In this document: one piece after another, positions 27,301 to 35,262 of the stretch
Position numbering within the stretch: position 1 is the stretch's first letter
How the letters are laid out: each line of letters starts with the position of its first letter
Origin: Robertkochia solimangrovi
GTDB taxonomy: Bacteria > Bacteroidota > Bacteroidia > Flavobacteriales > Flavobacteriaceae
Reading direction: 5' to 3'
DNA: 64,000 nucleotides
Assembly: GCF_007279655.1 (NCBI RefSeq)
Contig: NZ_QKWN01000015.1
Span: forward strand, 22,954-86,953
The notes under the pieces: model-generated
The model's input: the letters and a program-made list of their open reading frames with translations, nothing else
Told to the model about the DNA's origin: nothing
Database searches by the model: none
Made by a program: the position numbers and the translations under genes

Positions 27301-27749
27301 TGTATTCTTACATCGGTGATTACATCAATATTTTGCAGCGATTCACCGGATGAAAATGCCAGTCTTTCCCGCTCATCAGGAGAAAAAAGTACAATGTTCT
27401 TATTGATTATTTTAAATTGAAACGGTGTATTTTTCAGAACTGCATCCAAAACGTTCTGAATGCTTTCACTCGTTACAGATACTGAGATCAACGTTTGATC
27501 ATCAACGAGCTTATTATTATAGAAAAAGGTGAAATCTGTTTGTTCTTCCAATGCGGTCAGAACCACTTTTAAGGGAGTATCTTTCTTATCTATATTGATA
27601 GTTTGTCCGTAAACTGCAACACTGGTCGCTGAAATTTTGGCTATGGTCAGCACCATTAATACGGAGTAGATCTTCATGATTCGCAAGGGTTTGAGTAAAG
27701 TACAATGCATACGTAATGCATGCCAGGCATGATTATGCTTTTTTTTCAT
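24375..27749 (-). CDS. SusC/RagA-family TonB-dependent receptor with STN signalling domain
   Basis: The 1124-residue product has a long N-terminus with an export signal ending near AVYGQ, then an STN (secretin/TonB N-terminal) domain at about 50-120 (a DTPLKVVLTALEEQTDFTFFYN-type region). A carboxypeptidase-like domain (VTGTVLDSEGVPLPGVNV) follows, then a plug with DASATAIYGSRGANGVILI and a beta-barrel ending in LDFSF. The STN domain contacts a FecR-type anti-sigma factor, and the fecR and sigma genes lie directly upstream. Import is TonB-powered. Codons 1-24 before the hydrophobic segment are unusually basic and His-rich; a start at residue 14 or 25 is possible. Confidence 0.94.
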   Translation of the reverse strand: MKKKHNHAWHALRMHCTLLKPLRIMKIYSVLMVLTIAKISATSVAVYGQTINIDKKDTPLKVVLTALEEQTDFTFFYNNKLVDDQTLISVSVTSESIQNVLDAVLKNTPFQFKIINKNIVLFSPDERERLAFSSGESLQNIDVITDVRIQSPVTGTVLDSEGVPLPGVNVMIQGTSEGTQTDFDGNFTIAATAGDILVFSYIGMQRITRTVNAEGMVLNVTMQTDTNELDEVIVVAYDKQSKSSYTGSAVNVDVKKIEETPLASFQDALQGNVSGVQMSTQSGQPGAAPDIRIRGIGSINAGSEPLYVVDGIPVVSGNISQIATSSNTIAGINPKDIANITVLKDASATAIYGSRGANGVILITTKRGNSGKTRFEASTQYGLSEMILPDRNKPLNTAELSELLIESRINNGESQAEAEAYIYNRIDRNVDTDWTDVITRTGEYKQYNISASGGSDKTNFYSSLGLFDQKGVIIGIDYKKMNAKVNFSHQATDKLRIDIGLAANHQVLHTNDDAGNANNPVRAMYREVPWEPVYNEDGSYNTDILLTYNPVGLVNENIRETKLYGILGNLGLTYTITENLSFETKGNLDFNLADEFQYDNPYFGAGRNDGGRGQAYNNKVINYNITNLLKYNWNINNDHHLNFILGQEAQKIEQSSVFAYASNYGAPGLTSLANASVYREASSFKTASSLASYFFNVNYTLMNRYIFNVTARRDGSSRFGSDVRYANFGSVGFAWNISSESFMENVDFVKMLKFRSSYGINGNQEIGDFASRGLYSTGADYDGEPGYIYDQQSNPQLTWEKNKPFNVGIDFNIFNRLSGTFEYYTRTTTDLLFEVPISGTNGITSYLSNIGEMKNSGWEVSLSSRNIENPEGFSWVTDVNFTTNSNEITKLKDEEPIIGDQYIREIGDDFYTFYMPGYAGVDPENGDALWYTDETEAETTNDYSEANPYKQGSALPEFYAGLTNTFNYKGLSLSFMLYVNYGNKVYDYWGRYVNSDGSAQLNDRGNMTRNIYENRWQEPGDITDVPKMVYGNTQSGLSSQHSTRFLYDGTYLRLRDVTLAYTLPQPILDKIGFSNIRLYLKGTNMLTWVKDKDIELDPEVGINGQSDLRIPISKQFLLGLDFSF

Positions 27750-27812
27750 AATTTTAAACGGTTTTAGTTTGTAAATGGATTAATTTCAAACAACTGCTAA
27801 AGCTTTAAAAGG

Positions 27813-27830
27813 GGAGTGTGGCCGCACTCC
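27813..27830 (-). terminator. Intercistronic hairpin between fecR and susC (unit 1)
   Basis: GGAGTGTG and CGCACTCC form a GC-rich stem (about 7 pairs including one G-T). On the minus strand it is followed by CC and then TTTT. It sits between the fecR stop (27843) and the susC start (27749). It would lower read-through from the sigma/fecR promoter or define the 5' end of the susC message. Confidence 0.6.
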
Positions 27831-27842
27831 TCTTTCTCTTTA

Positions 27843-28814
27843 TCAATTGCTGATAGACAATGTGATCAGTTTTTGGCTTTCATTATATTCATATTTTATA
27901 GGTGATGAGGCTTCAAGTACTTCAAGAACCTCTTTAATGGTGTTTTCTCTTTTGAATTTTCCGGAAAGCGTATACGACTCGATTTCCTGATCTTCAATGT
28001 TGAACGCTACATCATACCAGCGTTCAATATCTTTTAGGACTACTTTTATGGGCGTATTTTCAAAATCGAGCTCTCCTCTGCTCCAGGATGTTATAGGCCT
28101 GGTCTCAACGGTAGTTACAACCAGACTTTTGTGCTCCTTATGAAAGATTGCTTTTTCATGAGGTTTAAGTGTTGCAACCGGGAGTGTGGTGTTATTTTCA
28201 TAAACCTCAACCTTTCCTGAGACAAGCGTGGTCTCTACGGTTTCATCGGTATCATAAGACCGTACATTGAATTTTGTCCCCAAAACTTTGACATCAATTC
28301 CATTAAGAGTCTTCACTATAAAGGGTCTGTCCTTATTCTCTGTAACTGAAAAAAAGGCCTCCCCTTCTAAAAAAACAATTCGGTTTTGGGTATTGAAATC
28401 ATCAGCTACGGTCAATTTACTCTCTGAATTTAAGATCACTGTAGTACCATCAGGAAGTTCGACCTCCTTTTGCTGAGTGGTCTTTGCAATAAAGGCATCA
28501 GAATTTACAGGAGAGAAAATCGACTCGCTTCCGAAATACAGATAAGCTCCAGAAATTAATAATAGCAACAGTACAGCCGCAATGCGCAGGAAAGGAATAC
28601 TTTTACGGGAAATTCGGGACTTGAATTTTCGGAATTCAAAACCGGAATCTGATAGCTTTAAGTCAGAAAAAGAAGCGATATATTCCGCTTTTATTTTATG
28701 ATAATAGATCTTATTCTCCGGAGTTTCATTTATCCAGTGAATGATCTCACGTTGGCGCTGATCGTCGCATTGATTACGAATAAATGATAACAGGTCTGCT
28801 TTGGTCATGATCAT
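27843..28814 (-). CDS. FecR-family anti-sigma factor (unit 1)
   Basis: The 323-residue product has a short cytoplasmic N-terminal region, one membrane helix at about 75-93 (FLRIAAVLLLLLISGAYLYF) and a periplasmic FecR domain. Recognised segments are QQKEVELPDGTTVILNSESKL, GEAFFSVTENKDRPF and VLGTKFNVRSY. The C-terminal DUF4974-type domain (DFENTPIKVVLKDIERWYDV) is usual in Bacteroidota. It should hold the adjacent ECF sigma factor inactive until the STN domain of the downstream SusC signals. It lies 66 bp after the sigma gene on the same strand. Confidence 0.94.
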   Translation of the reverse strand: MIMTKADLLSFIRNQCDDQRQREIIHWINETPENKIYYHKIKAEYIASFSDLKLSDSGFEFRKFKSRISRKSIPFLRIAAVLLLLLISGAYLYFGSESIFSPVNSDAFIAKTTQQKEVELPDGTTVILNSESKLTVADDFNTQNRIVFLEGEAFFSVTENKDRPFIVKTLNGIDVKVLGTKFNVRSYDTDETVETTLVSGKVEVYENNTTLPVATLKPHEKAIFHKEHKSLVVTTVETRPITSWSRGELDFENTPIKVVLKDIERWYDVAFNIEDQEIESYTLSGKFKRENTIKEVLEVLEASSPIKYEYNESQKLITLSISN

Positions 28815-28880
28815 CCTTATTTGAAATAGAACGATCCTTAAGAAGTTTTCCCCTACGCAGTACTGAAATTTTTATGAAAT

Positions 28881-29459
28881 TCATAGAAACAAGGTCAGGT
28901 AATCCTGAAGTTCCTGACGTAAAAAGCGTAACGCTTTAGAAATTTGATTTTCTACAGTTTTTGGTGAGATATTCATTTCGGCAGCGATCTCATGGTACTT
29001 TAAACCTTCAAATCTACTCTTGATAAAAACTTCACGACAAGCATCAGGCAATCGGTTGATAAGGGAATTAACTTTTTTGTTAAGCTCGCTTTCGATGAAC
29101 ATCTGACTCGGATCATCCTGTAAAGAAGCTACATTTAACTTCAGTCGTTCCTTTTGAATCTCATCTCTGTACCTTGTCTTTACCTTTAAATGTTTAAAAT
29201 AATCCAGACATTCATTCCTGGTCATTTTAAATAAATAAGCGTTCAGGTTCATATCAACCTTTAAGTCGGTGCGTTTTTTCCAGAGCTTAAAGAAAACATT
29301 CTGAATAATCTCCCTTGCCTCTTCTGCATCCTCAAGGTATGACCATGCGTAATGATGAAGTTTATCGAAATATAACTGGAATAATGTTTCATAAGCCTTG
29401 TGATCTCCTTGCTTCAACTGGTTTATGAAAAAAGAATTGTTTATTCCGTTATCGTTCAA
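28881..29459 (-). CDS. ECF sigma-70 factor (unit 1)
   Basis: The 192-residue product has sigma region 2 at about 20-90 (YETLFQLYFDKLHHYAWSYL then EEAREIIQNVFFKLW) and region 4 at about 130-180 (LPDACREVFIKSRFEGLKYHEIA then ISPKTVENQISKAL). The order sigma-fecR-susC-susD is the standard Bacteroidota ECF unit. It directs RNA polymerase to the SusCD operon when released by FecR. Its 5' end faces that of the plus-strand unit 2 sigma gene across about 300 bp. Confidence 0.94.
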   Translation of the reverse strand: MNDNGINNSFFINQLKQGDHKAYETLFQLYFDKLHHYAWSYLEDAEEAREIIQNVFFKLWKKRTDLKVDMNLNAYLFKMTRNECLDYFKHLKVKTRYRDEIQKERLKLNVASLQDDPSQMFIESELNKKVNSLINRLPDACREVFIKSRFEGLKYHEIAAEMNISPKTVENQISKALRFLRQELQDYLTLFL

Positions 29460-29757
29460 ATCCGGGGGCTTAAATAATTTTATTAGAAAAATTCAATTGT
29501 GAAAGGTAGCTAATTTATAAATTTACCGGAGAATTTCAGACGATTCCTATTCTTTTAACGTACAAGGGAAACAACTACAATTACCATTCGAAAAATTCGT
29601 ATAATCGCAAAAGGTTGATCAGATCAGACGGGTAACGGTATTTCTCAGACAAGGAGAACAGCCCCCTATGAAATATACTTGTTATCTGATTTATTCATAT
29701 ATTCTATATTTACATCGTTAAACCAATTTCATCAACAGCACAGGCAAACATAGAACC
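29460..29757. promoter_or_regulatory. Divergent control region of two ECF sigma operons
   Basis: No gene is seen in this region, which drives two opposite operons. On the plus strand TTG (29679-29681) and TATATTTA (29705-29712) are 23 bp apart, near the flavobacterial consensus, with a start predicted about 29718. On the minus side TACCTTTC lies about 50 bp before the unit 1 sigma gene but has no good -33 TTG. No operator palindrome stands out. Confidence 0.4.
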
Positions 29758-30276
29758 ATTGATGAAGCAACCTTTAAGGAATTGTTTCAAACACTTTATC
29801 CGCGACTTATGGGATACAGCATGCGATTTGTCAAAGATGAATACATCGCGGAAGAAGTGGTTGGCGATGTAATGTTTAAGCTTTGGAATGAACGAACTCG
29901 ATTTGAATCGATCAAAGATATCAAACCTTACCTCTACCAAATGGTTCGTAATGCCAGTATCGACCACATACGGAAAAACCAGAAAATCCACAGCCTGGAT
30001 CCTGATTTCGATACAGGAGATTCAGAAGATTTCGATTTCGATTTTCTTGAAGAAGAAGTTCATTCAGTGCTCATACAGGCGTTGCAGAACCTACCCGAAA
30101 AATGTCGAAGAGTTTTTGAGCACAGTTGCCTGGAAGGAATGAAATACAAAGAGATTGCTGAATTGATGGAAATCAGTGTGAATACGGTTAAATCACAACG
30201 TACAAGAGCTATTGAACTACTACAAAATCAACTGAGGAATCACCCATTGATCGTATTGATTCTCGCTTTTTTATAA
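29758..30276 (+). CDS. ECF sigma-70 factor (unit 2), start codon uncertain
   Basis: Sigma region 2 begins with FKELFQTLYPRLMGYS and continues EEVVGDVMFKLWNE; region 4 includes LPEKCRRVFEHSCLEGMKYKEIA and ISVNTVKSQRTRAI. No ATG or GTG in this frame lies between the upstream stop (29719-29721) and region 2. The first conventional codon is TTG at 29782, which would cut into the first helix. ATT at 29758 gives IDEATFKELFQ, the expected N-terminal length, and is used here provisionally. The gene heads the plus-strand unit sigma-fecR-susC-susD and should control it. Confidence 0.8.
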   Translation: MDEATFKELFQTLYPRLMGYSMRFVKDEYIAEEVVGDVMFKLWNERTRFESIKDIKPYLYQMVRNASIDHIRKNQKIHSLDPDFDTGDSEDFDFDFLEEEVHSVLIQALQNLPEKCRRVFEHSCLEGMKYKEIAELMEISVNTVKSQRTRAIELLQNQLRNHPLIVLILAFL

Positions 30277-30375
30277 TCTTTTCAATTTTTTTTCCACCCA
30301 TTAGACCCTTTTTTAAGTGGTATAGATATAACACTTTTTTAAAGTCCGGTTAACGACCAGGAAAATTTCCTTACT

Positions 30376-31575
30376 ATGAACAATTTTCAGGAAGAAGAAA
30401 GAATAGCAGCACTGATACGTGCGTATATGGCAAAGAACATTTCTGAAGCCGAACAGAACGTCCTGAATGAATGGTTACGGGACCAGAATAACGCACGAAA
30501 GTTTATGACCATTACCAATCATGATAACTTGTTGCAAAAGGAAGAATTCTATCGTAATCTCAATACGGAGCGGGCCTTTGAAAAATTACAGTTACGGATT
30601 GCGAATGATCAGAAAACGATACGTTATACTATAAGTCCCTGGATAAAATACGCTGCTGTGATTACGCTGTTAATTGGAATATCAGGACTTTGGTTTTTTC
30701 TGAACACCTCAAAAACTGATAATCAGCTCGTGGTATTGCCTAAACCAGGAGAACAAAAGGCAGTTCTGATCTTAGGTAATGGCTCCCGTTTAACCCTCGA
30801 TAAGAACAGTGATCAAATCATCCGAAAAGACAGTTCGGTGATCAATACTAACAATATCCTGGTCTATAATACTCAGAATACAGAAGCACCTAATAATGAA
30901 CTCAACACGCTTATTGTTCCTATTGGAGGAATGTATTCACTAACCCTTTCTGACGGAACGCGTGTTTGGATGAATTCCGAATCGGAACTCACCTATCCTG
31001 TAAAATTCAACGCTAATGAGCGAAGTGTGAGGTTAAAAGGTGAAGGTTACTTCGAAGTGACACACAATGCCGAAAAACCATTTCGGGTAATTACCGAATC
31101 TGGCAATATCACGGTTTTAGGAACCGAATTCAATGTTAGTGCTTACGAAGAAGACATCGAATTTGCCACCACGCTGATCAATGGAAAAGTAGCATTAGAC
31201 CATCTTAAGGGGAGAATGCTCCAGGATTCAGCAACTGTGGTACTTGCTCCCGGAGAAAGAGCCGTTTTCAACCGTTCATTTGGTCAAAACATATCGATCA
31301 ATACGGTCGATACAGAACTATACACGGCATGGAAAGATGGCAAGTTCTATTTCAAAAATGAAAACCTAAATACCATTCTGACGAAGGTGGCCCGATGGTA
31401 TGACGTAACGGTGACATTTACAGACCCATCCTTGAAAAAAATCACCTTTACGGGAGCGGTATTAAAGGACCAACCCCTTGATTACTTAATGGAGCTAATC
31501 AGTCAATCATCTAACATTAACTATACAATCAACAAAAACCAACACCATTATGAAGTGACCATTTTAAAAAAGTAA
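30376..31575 (+). CDS. FecR-family anti-sigma factor (unit 2)
   Basis: The 399-residue product has an N-terminal cytoplasmic domain (EAEQNVLNEWLRDQNNARKF), one membrane helix at about 92-108 (YAAVITLLIGISGLWFFL) and a periplasmic FecR domain. That domain shows GMYSLTLSDGTRVWMNSESEL, GEGYFEVTHNAEKPFRV and VLGTEFNVSAYEED. The C-terminal DUF4974-like domain (FKNENLNTILTKVARWYDVTV) follows. It is 100 bp downstream of its sigma gene. Role and partners are as expected for an ECF/STN transenvelope system; the signal is the ligand of the next SusC. Confidence 0.94.
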   Translation: MNNFQEEERIAALIRAYMAKNISEAEQNVLNEWLRDQNNARKFMTITNHDNLLQKEEFYRNLNTERAFEKLQLRIANDQKTIRYTISPWIKYAAVITLLIGISGLWFFLNTSKTDNQLVVLPKPGEQKAVLILGNGSRLTLDKNSDQIIRKDSSVINTNNILVYNTQNTEAPNNELNTLIVPIGGMYSLTLSDGTRVWMNSESELTYPVKFNANERSVRLKGEGYFEVTHNAEKPFRVITESGNITVLGTEFNVSAYEEDIEFATTLINGKVALDHLKGRMLQDSATVVLAPGERAVFNRSFGQNISINTVDTELYTAWKDGKFYFKNENLNTILTKVARWYDVTVTFTDPSLKKITFTGAVLKDQPLDYLMELISQSSNINYTINKNQHHYEVTILKK

Positions 31576-31603
31576 ACCGGAAAATGCTGCAACACTTTCC
31601 GGT
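31576..31603 (+). terminator. Intercistronic hairpin between fecR and susC (unit 2)
   Basis: ACCGGAAA and TTTCCGGT form a perfect 8-bp stem with a 12-nt loop. It starts at the last base of the fecR stop codon. No U-run follows, so it is more likely a processing or attenuation element than a full terminator. The same position is occupied by unrelated hairpins in units 1 and 3. Confidence 0.5.
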
Positions 31604-31659
31604 CGATGTTCAGTTGTCGAATTAAAGCGAATTAATTAACAAACCCAACACCTAAAAGT

Positions 31660-34600
31660 ATGAAAAAAAAATTATCCACAACCTGTTGTGGTGTCAGTGC
31701 CAACTATGCTGATAAATTACTGGAACTTATGAGGAAGTCATTGATCCTGTTTATCTTATTCACCAACATTGCCGTATTTGCTTTCTCTCAGAAAGTAACT
31801 ATAAAAGTTAAAAATCAACCTATTTCGGAAATTTTGCGTTCTATATCGCAAAAAACCGGTGTTGATTTCTTCTATAGTGATATGCTATTCAATGCCGGTA
31901 AACAGGCTACATTGAATGTGAAAGATATCGATATTCTCACCCTGACCAATGAATTGATCGGAATTCATTACCGCGCAAAATTTGCCGGAGCTAAAATGAT
32001 CGTGATCGTTCCTGCAGAAGATCAGAATGTATATTCTGCGTTCGGAGAAAATCAACAAGAACTCATTGTGAACGGTAGAATTACCGATAGTTATAACGTA
32101 CCCCTGATCGGTGTTACCGTATGGAGAAAAGGTACAAGAAAAGGTACTGCCACTGATGAAAACGGGAACTACCGTATACAGGCGGCGATTGGCGACACCT
32201 TGGTTTATAATTATCTCGGCTATAAGCAACAATTCTTTGAGGTAACCAAAGATCCGGTGATCGATGTAACCATGGAGGAAGATATCAGTGAATTGAATGC
32301 CGTAACCGTTGTCTCTACAGGATATCAGAAGATCTCCCGGGAACGTGCTACGGGATCCTTTTCCGTAATCAGCAGCGAAGAATTAGAAAAGGTACCTACC
32401 AATAATGTGATCAACCGACTTGAAGGACAGGTTGCCGGACTTCAGGTAGAGCTATATGATTCAGACAACACCTTCGTTTATGGAAACCTTATGGGAGAGA
32501 CCGAAGGTAATACCAGTTATAATTTCCGTATCAGAGGCCAATCGACCTATCAGGCGGAAGATATGCCGCTGATCGTGGTTGACGGTGTACCTACAGAATT
32601 GGATATCCGGACACTTAATCCGGATGATATTGAAAACATAACCTTCTTAAAAGATGCTGCTTCGGCCTCCATCTACGGTGCCCGCGCTGCTAACGGAGTC
32701 ATCGTTATCGATACCAAAAAAGGTCAGGCAGGTAAAGTTCGCATCAATTTTTCCCAGAACTATACCTTCTCAAACAAACCCTCTTTAAGTTCTTTGCCCT
32801 TGATGAATTCGTCACAAGTATTGGATATGGAGTCTGAACTTATCGAAAAAGGATTTGTAACTGATCCAGCCATGGCGACCAGTTTGTATTCCTCCTATCC
32901 TATCAGTCAGGGAATGGAAACGATGTTCCAGTATCGACGAGGAAATATATCTCAGGCTGAAATGAATGCTCAACTCGAGCTTCTCAGAGGTAGGAATAAC
33001 TATGATCAGATCACTAAATACCTGATCCAGCCAGCCTCGTCAGCAAACTACAATCTTTCTATAAGTGGTGGACAGGATGATTACACCTATTTTACCTCTG
33101 CTTCCTATTCTGAAGAAAAAACACAGGCGAAAGGAACCGAAGGCAAAAGATTAACACTTACTCTGAATCAGAATTTCAAGCTGTTCAATTTTGTAGATTT
33201 CAATACGAGTTTAAAAGGTTCCTTCTTCGATTATAAACAGAACGGACTCGGATTATCCCCAATCGCAGCTTCCCTCACCTCCTATTTACCCTACGATCAG
33301 ATGGTGGATGAAAATGGTAATTCCGTAAACTATTACAGAAACTTCTATAGTGAAGATATCAGGGAATTTGAAAATGCCGGATACCTTCCGTGGCAATATA
33401 ACTATATCGATGAATTGAACAATAGCGATAACACCAACAAAAATCAGAACTATTCTGCGAATATTCAGATGACGGTTCCCTTGTTCAAAGGACTCGATGC
33501 TATAGGTACCTATTATATTGAAAGAGCCTATGTATATAATGACCTTATGTATAATGAGAACACCTATTTTACGAGGAACTCGATAAATATGGCCACGTAT
33601 CTCGACCCGGTTACCGGAACGATCACCAGAAACATTCCGGAAGGTGGTATTTATTCTAAGAATCGCTATATAACCAGCAGTTATACAGCCAGAGGTCAGT
33701 TAAGATACAGTAGGAATTTCAATGAAAAACACAATGTTGATGCGATCGGAGGTATCGAAGTACGTCAAACTCGTGAGATCAATGAATCCGGAAAACTATA
33801 CGGCTATAACCCCGTTACCCAAACTTCCATCGATCTGCCTTCGACGACCTATATGAATATCTATGGTTATAATACGAACACCTCATATGGAAATTCGTAT
33901 AAAAACCAACGGAAAAGATTTCTTTCGTATTACGGAAATGCTTCTTACTCCTATCTAAATAAATATGTATTGTCAGGAAGTATACGTCTGGATGATTATA
34001 ACAATTTCGGACTCGATAAGAAATACCGCAGAACTCCTTTATGGTCTACCGGGTTTAAATGGAATATCACACGAGAATCTTTTATGGAGAATGTGAATTT
34101 CCTAAACAATCTGAGTTTCCGTACCTCCTTTGGTTATAATGGAAACATCAGTCTGACCACCTACCCTTTTACCAATATTTCCCTGGTTGATTCCGATTAT
34201 TTCACCGGTGATCCGTATGCGAGTATCAGCGCTGCTGCCAATCCTGCGCTTCGCTGGGAAAAAACCGGAGTATTGAATTTCGGACTTGACTTCAGTATGT
34301 TCAATAGCAGGTTAAACGGGACTGTAGAATATTACAGAAAAAACAGTGAAGATCTTTTACAGGATTTCCCAGTCTCGCAATTCTATGGATTGCCGAATAA
34401 TACGTTGACCAGAAACACTTCTACTTTGGAAGGTCGAGGGGTGGATCTAACCCTGAATGGTATAGTTCTAAAATCGAATGATTTCAGTTTGAACACCGGT
34501 TTGGTACTTTCCTATAATAAGAATGAAGTAACCGATACTCGATATGAAAGCTACTCGAACTATCTGAACGGTACAGGATCTACTCCTCCGATCATCGGGT

Positions 34601-35253
34601 ATGGACTTAACAGTATTTTCGCCTTCCGGTCGGCGGGTCTTGATGAAAATGGTAATATGCAGGTTTATAACAAAGATGGAGACATCGTTGATAACTATAC
34701 CCTGCTAACCGATATCGAGGATATGGAGTATATGGGGACACGTACCCCGAAATATTACGGAAGTCTCAACACCACTATCAATTACAAAAAATGGTCGCTT
34801 TATGCCCTGGCCACATTTAAATTCGATTATGTTCTGTTCAAACCGGCATATTCAAATTATATTTCCAGATATGGAACCTTCAATCAATATGACCTGTCTG
34901 CTGAGATCGATGACCGATGGAGAGTGGCTGGAGATGAAGCGAATACCAATGTCCCGGCGATGTCTGGAATGTATGGTTATGGATATAGCAGATATATCTT
35001 CAGCAATGACAGAATCATTGACGGTGACCATATCAGATTAAGAGAGATCTCCCTCTCCTACGACCTCACCGAATACATGAAAAACACCTTTATCAATAAT
35101 GCTTCGCTGACCTTTGCCGCTAGGAACCTCGGGTTGATCTGGGCTAAGAATGACGAAGGTATTGATCCAGATTTCCTTCCCTATACCGCTGGAAACCTGA
35201 TCAAATTACCACCAACAGCAATGTATTCAATCGGAATCAATGTTAACTTTTAA
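31660..35253 (+). CDS. SusC/RagA-family TonB-dependent receptor with STN domain (unit 2)
   Basis: The 1197-residue product has an export signal after a Cys-containing N-terminus (hydrophobic stretch about 28-43). An STN domain follows at about 48-110 (NQPISEILRSISQKTGVDFFY), then a carboxypeptidase-like domain (VNGRITDSYNVPLIGVTV), a plug (LKDAASASIYGARAANGVIV) and a long beta-barrel ending in GINVNF. It should bind and import a substrate and signal to FecR through the STN domain. It is followed 9 bp later by its SusD partner. The first about 25 codons may be over-long; residue 25 is an alternative Met start. Confidence 0.94.
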   Translation: MKKKLSTTCCGVSANYADKLLELMRKSLILFILFTNIAVFAFSQKVTIKVKNQPISEILRSISQKTGVDFFYSDMLFNAGKQATLNVKDIDILTLTNELIGIHYRAKFAGAKMIVIVPAEDQNVYSAFGENQQELIVNGRITDSYNVPLIGVTVWRKGTRKGTATDENGNYRIQAAIGDTLVYNYLGYKQQFFEVTKDPVIDVTMEEDISELNAVTVVSTGYQKISRERATGSFSVISSEELEKVPTNNVINRLEGQVAGLQVELYDSDNTFVYGNLMGETEGNTSYNFRIRGQSTYQAEDMPLIVVDGVPTELDIRTLNPDDIENITFLKDAASASIYGARAANGVIVIDTKKGQAGKVRINFSQNYTFSNKPSLSSLPLMNSSQVLDMESELIEKGFVTDPAMATSLYSSYPISQGMETMFQYRRGNISQAEMNAQLELLRGRNNYDQITKYLIQPASSANYNLSISGGQDDYTYFTSASYSEEKTQAKGTEGKRLTLTLNQNFKLFNFVDFNTSLKGSFFDYKQNGLGLSPIAASLTSYLPYDQMVDENGNSVNYYRNFYSEDIREFENAGYLPWQYNYIDELNNSDNTNKNQNYSANIQMTVPLFKGLDAIGTYYIERAYVYNDLMYNENTYFTRNSINMATYLDPVTGTITRNIPEGGIYSKNRYITSSYTARGQLRYSRNFNEKHNVDAIGGIEVRQTREINESGKLYGYNPVTQTSIDLPSTTYMNIYGYNTNTSYGNSYKNQRKRFLSYYGNASYSYLNKYVLSGSIRLDDYNNFGLDKKYRRTPLWSTGFKWNITRESFMENVNFLNNLSFRTSFGYNGNISLTTYPFTNISLVDSDYFTGDPYASISAAANPALRWEKTGVLNFGLDFSMFNSRLNGTVEYYRKNSEDLLQDFPVSQFYGLPNNTLTRNTSTLEGRGVDLTLNGIVLKSNDFSLNTGLVLSYNKNEVTDTRYESYSNYLNGTGSTPPIIGYGLNSIFAFRSAGLDENGNMQVYNKDGDIVDNYTLLTDIEDMEYMGTRTPKYYGSLNTTINYKKWSLYALATFKFDYVLFKPAYSNYISRYGTFNQYDLSAEIDDRWRVAGDEANTNVPAMSGMYGYGYSRYIFSNDRIIDGDHIRLREISLSYDLTEYMKNTFINNASLTFAARNLGLIWAKNDEGIDPDFLPYTAGNLIKLPPTAMYSIGINVNF

Positions 35254-35262
35254 TTATCAGAG

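Noticed and set aside
29762..29870. ATG at 29762 as start of the unit 2 sigma factor
   Set aside because: It is in another frame and hits a stop codon within about 36 codons; it does not lead into the sigma region 2 sequence.
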